From NCBI GenBank assembly GCA_017999645.1, contig JAGNLJ010000002.1:168757-232756 (forward strand): a DNA stretch of 64,000 nucleotides, read 5' to 3'. Shown here in pieces: positions 29,049 through 37,212 of the stretch (the stretch's first letter is position 1; every line of letters begins with the position of its first letter). A program made the translations under genes and the position numbers. This stretch comes from Alphaproteobacteria bacterium (GTDB lineage: Bacteria > Pseudomonadota > Alphaproteobacteria > Micavibrionales > Micavibrionaceae). The notes under the pieces are model-generated. The model was not told the DNA's origin, searched no databases, and saw nothing but the letters and a program-made list of their open reading frames with translations.

Positions 29049-31936
29049 GCCGCCTTTTCTTTCTGCTGTTTCACAGCCTGCACGCAGCGGATGCAGAGCG
29101 TTGGGTGCTCTTTATTTTCACCAACTTCAGGAAGCACTTTCCAGCATCGTCCGCATTTATCGCCTTCGGCCTTTTGGAAGGTCACTTTCGTCTCTGCGGC
29201 TTTCTCCACGGTCGCCTGCGAGGTGATGCAGATTTCGGCCATATCCACACCTTCAAGCCCTGCCGCCTCGATTACCGGGTGCGCCTCTAACGACGAGCCG
29301 ATGGTTTTATCGGCGCGTTTCGGCTCCAGAATCGCGAGAACAGCAGAGCGAATCTTCGAAATATTTTCCCATTTTGATTTCAGCGCGCCATTTTTCCAGT
29401 TCGCTGGAATTTGGGGAAATTCGCGCAAATGAATGCTTTCGAATTCACCGAATACGTTTTTCGGGCGATGACTCCACGCTTCTTCTGTTGTAAAGCAGAG
29501 CAGCGGCGTAAACCATGCGCTCAGACATTCAAAAATATGCGCGAGAACCGTGCGGCAGGCGCGGCGCTCGAATGAATCCGGCGCGTCGCAGTACAAACGA
29601 TCTTTCCTAATGTCGAAATAAAACGCGGAAAGCTCGTTGTTGCAGAAATGGTGGAGCCTGTTGGCCAGCTCACCGTATTCATGGCTCTCAATCGCCTTGC
29701 GAATGAATGCATCCATTTCAGACAATAAATGGAGCATATAACGTTCCAGCTCAGGGAATTTCTCCACATCGAAATCCCGGCGTAAGCCGGGACCCATGGA
29801 TTGTTGCCGCGAGTCACTATGGGCCCCGGCCTGCGCCGGGGTTTCAGCGAGGGTAAATCCATCTAATGCGCCCAGCAAAAATCTGAACGTGTTCCTGATG
29901 CGGCGGTAGAGATCACCCACGGCTTTCAGGCCGTCCTCGCCGATGCGGATATCCTCGGCGTAATCCGACGTCATCACCCACAGGCGCAAAATGTCCGCGC
30001 CGTAGGTTTCCATGACCTTAAGCGGATCGACGACGTTGCCTTCCGACTTCGACATCTTGTAGCCTTTTTCGTCGAGCACGAAGCCGTGCGTCAACACCGA
30101 TTTATACGGTGCAACGCCACGCGTGCCACAAGATTCCAGGAGCGAAGAATGGAACCAACCACGGTGCTGGTCCGAGCCTTCGAGATACATGTCGGCGGGG
30201 CTGTGCAGTTCGTCGCGGTCCTCGGCGACGAAGCCGTGTGTGCAGCCGGATTCAAACCAGACATCGACAATATCGAACACCTGATCGTAATCCTCGGTGT
30301 CGTATTCGCCATTCAGGAAATCGGCGGCGGAGCGTTTCCACCACGAATCCGAACCTTCTTTTTCGAATACGTCCTGGATTTTTTTGAACACGTCTTCGTC
30401 GAGCAGCGGCTTGCCGGTGACCTTGTGTACAAACAGCGCGATGGGAACGCCCCATGCTCTTTGTCTTGAAATGCACCAGTCCGGGCGCTGTTCGATCATG
30501 GCGCGGATGCGGTTTTCACCCTGCTTCGGCACCCACTTCGTATCGCTGATCGCTTTCAGGGCGCGCTGGCGCAGTGTCGTGCCATCGCTGAATTCTTTGT
30601 CCATCGCGATGAACCATTGCGGTGTGGCGCGGAAGATCAGTGGCGCCTTCGAGCGCCAGCTATGCGGATATTCGTGGCGCATCGAACCCTTGGCGAGGAG
30701 CGCGCCGACGCTTTCAAATTCCTTCAGCACGGCAAAGTTGGCCTGGCCCAGTTCGCCCTTCTGCGTATAGACCTCGAGGCCTGCGAACAGCGGAACATGG
30801 CCGCGGAATGTTCCGTCGTCGTTCAGATTGTCTGTCATCTCGAGGCCATTGGCGAGGCCGAGATTGAAGTCGTCTTCGCCGTGGCTAGGCGCGATGTGGA
30901 CGAAACCGGTACCGGTGTCTTCGGTGACGAAATCGCCGGCGAGCAATGGCACGTCAAAATCGTAGCCCTTGCCGCGCAGCGGGTGGGCGGTGATGGTGCC
31001 TGCAAAATCCTTGCCCTTAAATGACGCGAGCTCAGTTAGCTCAGAAATTTTTGCGTCTTTCTGAACCTGTTCGGACAATTTTTTCGAGAGAACGAGTTTT
31101 TCGCCTACTTTCGCCTTGCTGCCTTCGGCAATCGCTTTCACTTCGTACAGCGCGTAATCCATATCCGCGCCGTAGGCCATACCCCGGTTGGAGGGAAGCG
31201 TCCACGGAGTCGTCGTCCAGATGACGAAATTCGCGCCTTCGAGTTCTTTCTTCGACGCCTTCACGACCGGAAATTTCACCCAGACGGTGACAGATTTGTG
31301 TTCCTTGTATTCGACTTCGGCTTCGGCGAGCGCGGTTTTCTCGACCACCGACCACATGACCGGTTTCGCACCGCGATACAGGCCGCCATTGGACGCGAAC
31401 TTATGAATCTCGCGCACGATAGAGGCTTCGGCGTGGTTGGTCATAGTGAGGTACGGATTGTCCCAGTCACCGACCGAGCCAAGGCGCTGAAACTGTTTCG
31501 ATTGCGTCTCCACCCAGTGCGCGGCGAATTTGCGGCACTCGTCGCGGAACTGGAGGATATCGACATCGTCCTTGTCCTTGCCCGCTTCGCGGTATTTTTC
31601 CTCGATCTTCCATTCGATCGGCAGACCGTGGCAATCCCAGCCCGGAACGTAAGGGGAGTCATGGCCCGTCATCTGCCATGAGCGTACGACGACATCCTTT
31701 AGGATCTTGTTCATTGCATGGCCGATATGGATGTTGCCGTTGGCGTATGGCGGGCCGTCATGCAGGACCCATTTCGGCTTGCCTGCGGATTGCTTACGCA
31801 CCGTGTCGTAAAGTCGTGCTTCAGCCCATTTCCTGACGGTCTCCGGTTCTTTTTTGGGCAGCTCGCCGCGCATAGGGAAATCGGTTTTGGGGAGGAAAAC
31901 GGTGTCGCGGTACTGGTCTTTATTATCGGTGCTCAT
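29045..31936 (-). CDS. ileS: Isoleucyl-tRNA synthetase
   Basis: IleRS charges tRNA-Ile. The 963-residue protein has HIGH at 70-73 (GNIHIGHAMN), the editing domain (TTPWTLPSN, GTGFVHIAPSHG), KMSKS in GYKMSKSEGNVVDP, and a C-terminal zinc finger CGRCWKVL...CIRC. Between the anticodon-domain segments RFLLGALDG and ELERYMLHLL lies an extra 23-residue stretch (699-721), which is the translation of a palindromic repeat. The order ribF-AEC-ileS-DUF2628 is minus strand. The usual partner lspA lies on the plus strand at 36.1 kb. Confidence 0.97.
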   Translation of the reverse strand: MSTDNKDQYRDTVFLPKTDFPMRGELPKKEPETVRKWAEARLYDTVRKQSAGKPKWVLHDGPPYANGNIHIGHAMNKILKDVVVRSWQMTGHDSPYVPGWDCHGLPIEWKIEEKYREAGKDKDDVDILQFRDECRKFAAHWVETQSKQFQRLGSVGDWDNPYLTMTNHAEASIVREIHKFASNGGLYRGAKPVMWSVVEKTALAEAEVEYKEHKSVTVWVKFPVVKASKKELEGANFVIWTTTPWTLPSNRGMAYGADMDYALYEVKAIAEGSKAKVGEKLVLSKKLSEQVQKDAKISELTELASFKGKDFAGTITAHPLRGKGYDFDVPLLAGDFVTEDTGTGFVHIAPSHGEDDFNLGLANGLEMTDNLNDDGTFRGHVPLFAGLEVYTQKGELGQANFAVLKEFESVGALLAKGSMRHEYPHSWRSKAPLIFRATPQWFIAMDKEFSDGTTLRQRALKAISDTKWVPKQGENRIRAMIEQRPDWCISRQRAWGVPIALFVHKVTGKPLLDEDVFKKIQDVFEKEGSDSWWKRSAADFLNGEYDTEDYDQVFDIVDVWFESGCTHGFVAEDRDELHSPADMYLEGSDQHRGWFHSSLLESCGTRGVAPYKSVLTHGFVLDEKGYKMSKSEGNVVDPLKVMETYGADILRLWVMTSDYAEDIRIGEDGLKAVGDLYRRIRNTFRFLLGALDGFTLAETPAQAGAHSDSRQQSMGPGLRRDFDVEKFPELERYMLHLLSEMDAFIRKAIESHEYGELANRLHHFCNNELSAFYFDIRKDRLYCDAPDSFERRACRTVLAHIFECLSAWFTPLLCFTTEEAWSHRPKNVFGEFESIHLREFPQIPANWKNGALKSKWENISKIRSAVLAILEPKRADKTIGSSLEAHPVIEAAGLEGVDMAEICITSQATVEKAAETKVTFQKAEGDKCGRCWKVLPEVGENKEHPTLCIRCVQAVKQQKEKAA
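29774..29842. repeat. Palindromic repeat inserted in frame in ileS
   Basis: A 69-bp element, exactly 23 codons, inside ileS. Its ends are hairpins TCCCGGC-gtaa-GCCGGGA and CCCCGGC-ctgc-GCCGGGG around a core with ccatggatt. The encoded peptide (TPAQAGAH...MGPGLRRD) is the signature of translated proteobacterial intergenic repeats and has no counterpart in normal IleRS. The reading frame stays open on both sides, so the enzyme is probably still functional, with the insert in a surface loop. Confidence 0.85.
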
Positions 31937-32021
31937 GGCACTTAAGTTCCTTGCATTAAGGTTTTGAATTTATACAAATTTTCGGGGGTCAGAACAAGTG
32001 CAGCCAGACAATGCCCGGAAA

Positions 32022-32047
32022 CCCGGTCTCTTTAGATAAGAGCCGGG
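32022..32047. repeat. Hairpin between the AEC transporter gene and ileS
   Basis: CCCGGtCTCTT-tagat-AAGAGCCGGG forms a 10-bp stem with one bulged T. A second CCCGG lies just before it. No U tract follows on either strand, so it is not a clear terminator. It may be another member of the palindromic repeat group. The 189-nt gap (31937-32125) shows nothing else recognisable. Confidence 0.5.
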
Positions 32048-32125
32048 ACTATAATTCGGATAATGTCACGCTTCATGAACATGCCCGCACTATGCGCCAG
32101 CCCGATGCAAAGGGCAACTAATACG

Positions 32126-33049
32126 TTAATGCATGCCGGTCAGGACCAGAATGGCCGGGATATAGAACAGCGCAAAAACGGTGGTGAGCATGATGGTCGT
32201 CGCCGCCTTTTCCGGGACAATATCGAACTGGCCGGCAAAAGCGGCGATATTGGCCGCCGGGGGCACGAGCGAGACGAGCATGATCAGCATCAGGACCGGC
32301 TCTTCGAACATGTGGAAATAGACCCGGTCGGCCAGGATGAAGCTGTAGGCCATCAACGGCCAGATCACGAATTTGCCCAGCATAACCAGCGACAGGAACT
32401 TTGGCGCGAGGACGAGGCGCTGCAGTTTAGAGAGCGCCGCGCCGATAATCAGCATGCCGAGAATGACATATGCACCCTTGAAGTAGGTCCAGTAGGTTTT
32501 GAAAAGATCGGGCAACGGCAAATCCATGAAATTGATCAGCAGCCCGGCGCTGATCGCGTAGACGGATGGGAATTTCAAAACCTTCAGCAGGCTTTCGCGC
32601 GCCGTGAATTTGCCGCGCGCGGCAATGTAATAACCAACCGTGGCCTCGTACAAAAGAAACCCGAGCAGCATGAACATATACACGCCGACCCAGCGGTCCT
32701 CGAACAGCAGCAGCACCAGCGGCAGGCCGAAATAACCGGAATTACCCATCGCCGTACACATAGCCAGCAGGTTAGCGCGTGCATCGCCATAGGTCGCGCG
32801 GCCGACGCGCAACATGACATAACCGATCACCAGTTGAATAAGAAAAGTAATGACAGGCAGCAGCGCATAAGCGGGCTTGAGTTCGAGATCAGCAACGAAA
32901 CCGAACGCCACAACCGGTATGCAAAGATACATGACGAGATTGGCCATTGTCTGCTTGTCGAGACCGACATAACGGCCAACGAAAAACCCTGCGCCGATCA
33001 GCAAGTAAAGCGGGAAAAGATTGATAACGAGGTTGAGAAAAATTTCCAT
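32126..33049 (-). CDS. AEC-family (auxin efflux carrier-like) transporter
   Basis: A 307-residue integral membrane protein with about ten helices in two similar halves, as in AEC permeases. Typical motifs are IGAGFFVGR near the start, AMGNSGYFGLPLV in helix 4, GLLINFMDLPLP in the middle and LVPPAANIAAFAGQF near the end. The substrate is unknown; bacterial members export organic acids or similar anions. The start is ATG 33049, 2 nt after the ribF stop. An in-frame TTG upstream lies within ribF and is rejected. Confidence 0.85.
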   Translation of the reverse strand: MEIFLNLVINLFPLYLLIGAGFFVGRYVGLDKQTMANLVMYLCIPVVAFGFVADLELKPAYALLPVITFLIQLVIGYVMLRVGRATYGDARANLLAMCTAMGNSGYFGLPLVLLLFEDRWVGVYMFMLLGFLLYEATVGYYIAARGKFTARESLLKVLKFPSVYAISAGLLINFMDLPLPDLFKTYWTYFKGAYVILGMLIIGAALSKLQRLVLAPKFLSLVMLGKFVIWPLMAYSFILADRVYFHMFEEPVLMLIMLVSLVPPAANIAAFAGQFDIVPEKAATTIMLTTVFALFYIPAILVLTGMH

Positions 33050-33051
33050 GA

Positions 33052-33972
33052 TCAGATTTTCAGGACTTTCCGCACTCGTTCGCAATCGTCTTTCATCTGG
33101 GCTTTCAGTTCATCCACGGAATTGAATTTCGCCTCGCTGCGCAGGCGTTGAACGGGTTGCACGCGCAACGTTTTGCCATAGATCTCGCGGTTGAAATCGA
33201 AAATATAGCTTTCAACCTCGGCTTCAGGGATTTCGAACATCGGGCGAATGCCGATATTGACCGCAGCGCCAGACCATTCCTTTTCGCCCTCGATATTCAC
33301 ACGCGCCGCGTAAACGCCGTAAGCCGGGTGGATTGTTTCGCCGAGCGCGAAATTAGCCGTGGGGAACCCAAGTTCGCGGCCGCGCTGGTCGCCCTTCACC
33401 ACTTCGCCGCGCACCTCCCATTCCCAGCCGAGCATCTTGTTCGCTTCGGCGATTTCGCCCTGCCTTAAGGCACGGCGGATCAGGCTGGAGGAATAAACCT
33501 GGCCGGATTCATCTGCGATGCCGCCGATGGAAGTAACGGGAATGCCTGCCGCCTCGATATCCTTCGCCTCGCCTTTTCTTAATTGGCCGAAGCGAAAATC
33601 CTCGCCGACGATGACGTGCGACGCCTTCAACCCATCCTTGAGAATATTTTTGACGAAATCCTCGGCGCTCTGGCTGGCGAAATCCCAGTCGAAATTCAGC
33701 GCGTATAAAATATTCACCCCGGCCTCTTCCAGCCGCCATGCCTTGGCCGCAGGGGGCGTGAGACGTCCGGGCGGTTCATCCGGGCGGAACAGTCTTTTAG
33801 GATGCGGCTCGAAGGTCAGGACCGCCAGTTTTTTTCCGGCCTTTTCGGCTATGTCCCGCGCCGCGCCCAGCAGGGCCTGATGGCCCTTATGAACGCCGTC
33901 GAAATTGCCGATCGCCACGACCGCGCCGGTAGCCTCTGAAGGCAGGTTTTTATACATTTCATATATTTGCAT
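33052..33972 (-). CDS. ribF: Bifunctional riboflavin kinase / FMN adenylyltransferase
   Basis: RibF makes FMN and FAD from riboflavin. The 306-residue protein has the nucleotidyltransferase site AIGNFDGVHKGHQALLG, VGEDFRFGQLRKG, and the SSSLIRRAL motif (usual SSTRIR). The kinase domain carries GRELGFPTANF and VNIGIRPMF with the conserved residues around it. It starts an operon ribF-AEC-ileS-DUF2628 and is divergent from bufA with 151 nt between. No FMN riboswitch is visible in that gap. Confidence 0.96.
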   Translation of the reverse strand: MQIYEMYKNLPSEATGAVVAIGNFDGVHKGHQALLGAARDIAEKAGKKLAVLTFEPHPKRLFRPDEPPGRLTPPAAKAWRLEEAGVNILYALNFDWDFASQSAEDFVKNILKDGLKASHVIVGEDFRFGQLRKGEAKDIEAAGIPVTSIGGIADESGQVYSSSLIRRALRQGEIAEANKMLGWEWEVRGEVVKGDQRGRELGFPTANFALGETIHPAYGVYAARVNIEGEKEWSGAAVNIGIRPMFEIPEAEVESYIFDFNREIYGKTLRVQPVQRLRSEAKFNSVDELKAQMKDDCERVRKVLKI

Positions 33973-34035
33973 AAGACTGCCTTGGGGTTATTCCGGGAGC
34001 GGGACGATTCCGACTCCAATTTTCTATTACGGTGT

Positions 34036-34062
34036 GTAACCATGCCTCGTCAATGTCCGCAT
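34036..34062 (+). promoter_or_regulatory. Possible ECF-sigma promoter of bufA
   Basis: GTAACC (34036-34041) is followed after exactly 16 nt by CGCAT. ECF sigma factors often use a GTAAC-type -35 with a CG-rich -10 at this distance; bufferin genes in Caulobacter are controlled by the ECF factor SigF. The start point would be near 34070, giving a 5' leader of about 55 nt. No sigma gene is in the window. Confidence 0.35.
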
Positions 34063-34123
34063 GGATAATGGCAAAGAGGCGTATAAACCTCACAGATCAT
34101 TTCAACACTTAAGGGAGAAACTT

Positions 34124-34501
34124 ATGGTTTCCAAGCAAACTCTGAATGTCCTGCTTGCCAGCGCCGTGGCGCTGACGGTTGCAGGCGCGGGCACAGCCCA
34201 CGCCCAGAATGAAAAAGAAAAATGCTACGGCGTTGTGAAGGCCGGGCAGAATGACTGCGCCGCCGCTGGCGGATCGCACGCCTGCGCAGGTTCCGCGCCG
34301 AGCGACAGGCTGGGCGATGAATGGGTCGCCGTACCGAAAGGCCTTTGCGACAAGCTGGCCGGCGGTTCTGTAACACCGATTGCAGCGGCTGCCGCAACAG
34401 CGCCTGTTGAGGGCGTCCCCAGCGCCCAGGAAACCCCAGCTGGCGAACCAGTCGAGTCTCAGCCAGCGGCTGTTTCCGGGCAAGATGGTCACGCACATTA
34501 A
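34124..34501 (+). CDS. bufA: Bufferin-type RiPP precursor (DUF2282)
   Basis: A 125-residue secreted precursor. The signal peptide ends at about residue 27 (VALTVAGAGTAHA). The core has four cysteines, C34, C45, C54 and C75, in the DUF2282 pattern KCYGVVKAGQNDC, SHACAG and VPKGLC. In the described bufferins an MNIO enzyme turns the central cysteines into thiooxazoles and the product binds copper in the periplasm. The tail (80-125) is Ala-, Pro- and Glu-rich and ends in GHAH, which could bind metal. ATG 34124 is chosen because AAGGGAG lies 6 nt upstream; an upstream in-frame ATG lacks this. It is followed by bufB and bufC. Confidence 0.85.
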   Translation: MVSKQTLNVLLASAVALTVAGAGTAHAQNEKEKCYGVVKAGQNDCAAAGGSHACAGSAPSDRLGDEWVAVPKGLCDKLAGGSVTPIAAAAATAPVEGVPSAQETPAGEPVESQPAAVSGQDGHAH

Positions 34502-34521
34502 TCATGAAAGTAATTTGAATA

Positions 34522-34562
34522 AATTCCCACCGGCAATGTTACCAAGTCAGCCGGTGGGAATT
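34522..34562 (+). promoter_or_regulatory. Perfect 13-bp inverted repeat around the bufB start codon
   Basis: AATTCCCACCGGC (34522-34534) and GCCGGTGGGAATT (34550-34562) are fully complementary. The 15-nt loop contains the likely bufB ATG (34536). No U tract follows. The right arm codes for conserved MNIO residues (PVGI). It may limit bufB translation or protect the bufA message so that more precursor than enzyme is made. Confidence 0.7.
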
Positions 34563-35387
34563 GGACTTCGCTATCCTTATTACAAGGATGTCCTTGAAAC
34601 CGACCTTGAGCTCGGCTGGTTAGAAGTTCACCCGGAGAATTATTTCGGCGGCGGCGCACACCGTCATTTCCTGACCGAGGCCCGCAAAAAATATCAGATC
34701 AGCCTGCATGGTGTCGGCCTTTCTCTTGGCTCTACGGAGCGCGTCAGCGAAATGCATCTACGCTCTTTCAAAGAACTGATCGAGATATTCCAGCCCTTCA
34801 ATGTTTCTGATCACGCATCATGGAGCGCCAGCGGAAACGCGCACCTGAACGACCTCCTTCCCCTGCCCTACACGCACGAGACACTTGATACGCTGTGCCG
34901 GAACATCACGCGCACGCAGGAGTTTCTGGGGCGGAAAATTCTTGTCGAAAATCCGTCCACCTATGTCGCGTTCGCCGAAAACGATATGACGGAATACCGG
35001 TTCATGACCCTTGCCGCCGAGATGACAGGTTGCGGGTTACTCCTCGACATCAACAACATATACGTACAGGCGCACAATCATGGTTACGATGCGTGGGAAT
35101 ATATCGAGAATATAAACACCCGCCATGTTAGTGAAATGCATCTCGCGGGCCACAGCGAAGACGAAACAACGGGCAAAACCATCCTGATCGACACGCATAA
35201 CCGTCCCGTGCGCGGTGAGGTGTGGGATTTGTATGAATTCGCAGTGCGGCGCTTCGGCGCGGTACCTACACTGATTGAATGGGATCAGGATTTCCCTATG
35301 CTTGAAACCCTCGTTGCCGAAGCCGACAAGGCGCGCGCGATCATCCGCAACGCTGCAGAAGAAAGAATTCCCCATGCGGCTGAATGA
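34536..35387 (+). CDS. bufB: MNIO (DUF692) RiPP-modifying oxygenase
   Basis: BufB is a multinuclear non-haem iron oxidase that modifies cysteines of the precursor. From ATG 34536 it has 283 residues in a TIM-barrel pattern. Likely iron ligands and active-site residues: His in ISLHGVGLSLG, Asp-His in VSDHASW, Glu in ILVENPSTYV, Asp in LLLDINNIYVQ, His in MHLAGH, Asp-His in IDTHNRPV and Glu in TLIEWDQDFP. The set fits the family. Other possible starts are ATG 34485 (inside bufA) and TTG 34515; none has a clear ribosome site. It overlaps bufC by 14 nt. Confidence 0.9.
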   Translation: MLPSQPVGIGLRYPYYKDVLETDLELGWLEVHPENYFGGGAHRHFLTEARKKYQISLHGVGLSLGSTERVSEMHLRSFKELIEIFQPFNVSDHASWSASGNAHLNDLLPLPYTHETLDTLCRNITRTQEFLGRKILVENPSTYVAFAENDMTEYRFMTLAAEMTGCGLLLDINNIYVQAHNHGYDAWEYIENINTRHVSEMHLAGHSEDETTGKTILIDTHNRPVRGEVWDLYEFAVRRFGAVPTLIEWDQDFPMLETLVAEADKARAIIRNAAEERIPHAAE

Positions 35388-36138
35388 AATCCAGACGCGT
35401 TTTGCGGGTATGATGCTGACGACGGAGACAGATGAGGCTCTCGCCGATATTTTAGAGTCTAATGATATCCCGCTAACGCGCCGGATGGATGTTTACCGCA
35501 ACAATGTTATGAGCGGTCTTGGCAACGCGCTTATCGCGAATTTCCCCCTGCTTGAAAAACTTGTGGGCCGTGATTTTCTTTCCTCTATGGTCCGCGCTTA
35601 TATCGTTGCTCATCCGCCCACATCCGGCTGCCTCACTTTTTACGGACATGATTTTGACAAGTTCGTTGCAGGTTTTGCGCGCGCTGCTCATTTGCCTTAT
35701 CTGCCGGATGTCGCAAAACTGGAAATTCTCAGCAACCGGTCCTATCACGCGAAGGACGATGAGGCGTTGAGCGCACCGGACCTAGCGGTTATCCCCGCAG
35801 GCTGGCTGGAACAACTGGAACTAAAGCTCAGGGATTCCGTTCATCTTCTGCAATCGCCATGGCCATTACATGCAATCCGCGCATATTGCCTCGATGATAA
35901 AATGAACGCTCCCGATATTCATTCAGGCGGCGCATGCCTGCTCATTCACCGCCCGCACCTCGATGTTGAAATCGTGAAAATTTCGGCAGGAGAATATAAA
36001 TTCCTGAATACGCTGAGAACGCTGCCTCTTGGCAAGGCTGTTGTTGAAACATTAGCCGCATATCCAGATTTTGATTTTGAAAATACATTACAACGCTGTA
36101 TGAAACTCCAGCTCTTCCTCAAACTAGGAAAAAACTGA
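35374..36138 (+). CDS. bufC: DUF2063 partner of the MNIO enzyme
   Basis: BufC-type DUF2063 proteins accompany MNIO enzymes and are thought to deliver the precursor. The 254-residue protein has the DUF2063 N-terminal helix-rich domain (RRMDVYRNNVMSGLGNAL, NFPLLEKLVGRDFLSSM, HPPTSGCLTFYG, LPYLPDVAKLE) and a C-terminal part with LLIHRPHLDVEI and LNTLRTLPLGKAV that resembles the recognition domain. The start ATG 35374 overlaps bufB by 14 nt. A DoxX membrane gene (bufD), common in such clusters, is not present: lspA follows 3 nt later. Confidence 0.88.
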   Translation: MRLNEIQTRFAGMMLTTETDEALADILESNDIPLTRRMDVYRNNVMSGLGNALIANFPLLEKLVGRDFLSSMVRAYIVAHPPTSGCLTFYGHDFDKFVAGFARAAHLPYLPDVAKLEILSNRSYHAKDDEALSAPDLAVIPAGWLEQLELKLRDSVHLLQSPWPLHAIRAYCLDDKMNAPDIHSGGACLLIHRPHLDVEIVKISAGEYKFLNTLRTLPLGKAVVETLAAYPDFDFENTLQRCMKLQLFLKLGKN

Positions 36139-36140
36139 CG

Positions 36141-36680
36141 ATGCGTCCTTTTCTAATATTGCTTCTTTCACTCGTTTTTATCGCCGCCGACCAGGCCAGC
36201 AAATGGTATGTGATGGAGCATGTGCTTCGCCCCCACGCGGAAGGTGAAGCCGCTGCGCCGCCAAATTTCATCATGTGGTACCAATCGGAACCCAAAACCC
36301 TCGCCCCGACCGAGCTGGCCGTCATCCCTCATTTCAATCTGGTCAGTGTCTGGAACAAGGGCATCAGCTTCGGCATGTTCAACCAGCAATCCGATTTCGG
36401 GCCTATTATTTTAATCGTGCTGGCGTTGGTCATATCCCTGTTTTTCGTGGCCTGGCTGTTTTATGGGCCTGACGGGATGCAGGAAATGGGCATCCTACTT
36501 GTCATAGGCGGGGCGCTTGGCAATGTCATAGACCGGGCCCGGTATGGCGCGGTCTTCGATTTCCTCGATTTCCACGCATTTGACTATCACTGGCCGGCCT
36601 TTAATATAGCCGACAGCGGTATTGTCATAGGCGTGGGCGTGCTTATATTGCACTCATTCCTTTATTCGCATAAATATTAA
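36141..36680 (+). CDS. lspA: Lipoprotein signal peptidase LspA
   Basis: LspA cleaves prolipoprotein signal peptides in the inner membrane. The 179-residue protein has four helices. Catalytic aspartates lie in GGALGNVIDRARYG and WPAFNIADSGIVIG. Between helix 1 and the NLVSVWNKGISFGMF motif is an extra loop of about 30 residues (HAEGEAAAPPNF to TLAPTEL), longer than in E. coli. It begins a plus-strand run lspA-DUF3035-M16-M16-pgi, and lies 3 nt after bufC. Confidence 0.96.
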   Translation: MRPFLILLLSLVFIAADQASKWYVMEHVLRPHAEGEAAAPPNFIMWYQSEPKTLAPTELAVIPHFNLVSVWNKGISFGMFNQQSDFGPIILIVLALVISLFFVAWLFYGPDGMQEMGILLVIGGALGNVIDRARYGAVFDFLDFHAFDYHWPAFNIADSGIVIGVGVLILHSFLYSHKY

Positions 36681-36690
36681 GGGTCGATTT

Positions 36691-37212
36691 ATGAAGATAA
36701 AAATTATTCCTCTCCTGTTCGTCGCAACGATTGCCCTCGCCGGGTGTTCTTCGGCCAAGGACAAGCTCGGCCTGACCAAGAAATCGCCCGATGAATTCGC
36801 CGTCGTCAAACGTGCTCCACTTTCGATGCCACCTAACTACACACTGCGCCCGCCCTCACCCGGTGCGCCGCGCCCGCAGGAGCAAAGCCCCGAGCAGGCC
36901 GCGCGCCAGACAGTCTTCGGCGCTGAAGGCCAGGCTGCCTATGAAGCACAGGCTACCGGCAATGATGCCACGTTCCTGAACAAGGCCGGTGCTGCAAAGG
37001 CCGACCCATCCATTCGCCGGACGATTGACTCGGAAACCGCTGTTCTCAACGAGCAGGAAAAACCAGTCGTTAAACGCATCCTTGGCATGGACAGCCCTGA
37101 GCAGGCACCTGCCAACGTGGTAAACGCCAAGGAAGAAGCGGCGCGCCTGAAGAGCAACAAGGAAAAAGGCAAACCGGTCACTGAAGGTGAAACGCCCTCT
37201 GTGGAGCAGTAA
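36691..37212 (+). CDS. DUF3035 lipoprotein (BamF-like)
   Basis: A 173-residue lipoprotein with lipobox ALAGC (lipidated Cys at 19). The stretch SPDEFAVVKRAPLSMPPNY then LRPPSPGAPRP is the DUF3035 signature. The family includes a BAM-complex lipoprotein described in Alphaproteobacteria (BamF), so a role in outer membrane assembly is possible. The rest is low-complexity and charged. It sits between lspA and an M16 peptidase, a common alphaproteobacterial order. Confidence 0.8.
   Translation: MKIKIIPLLFVATIALAGCSSAKDKLGLTKKSPDEFAVVKRAPLSMPPNYTLRPPSPGAPRPQEQSPEQAARQTVFGAEGQAAYEAQATGNDATFLNKAGAAKADPSIRRTIDSETAVLNEQEKPVVKRILGMDSPEQAPANVVNAKEEAARLKSNKEKGKPVTEGETPSVEQ

Noticed and set aside
29774..29842. 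Reading the ileS insert as an assembly error
   Set aside because: The element is a complete palindromic repeat with a length divisible by three and an open frame on both sides, which an error would be unlikely to produce.
32063..33151. Plus-strand frame of 362 codons
   Set aside because: It is antisense to the AEC transporter gene; its Gln- and His-rich composition reflects reverse-strand codons of a membrane protein.
33973..34123. FMN riboswitch before ribF
   Set aside because: The 151-nt gap lacks the conserved RFN element blocks. It is too short to hold both the element and the bufA promoter.
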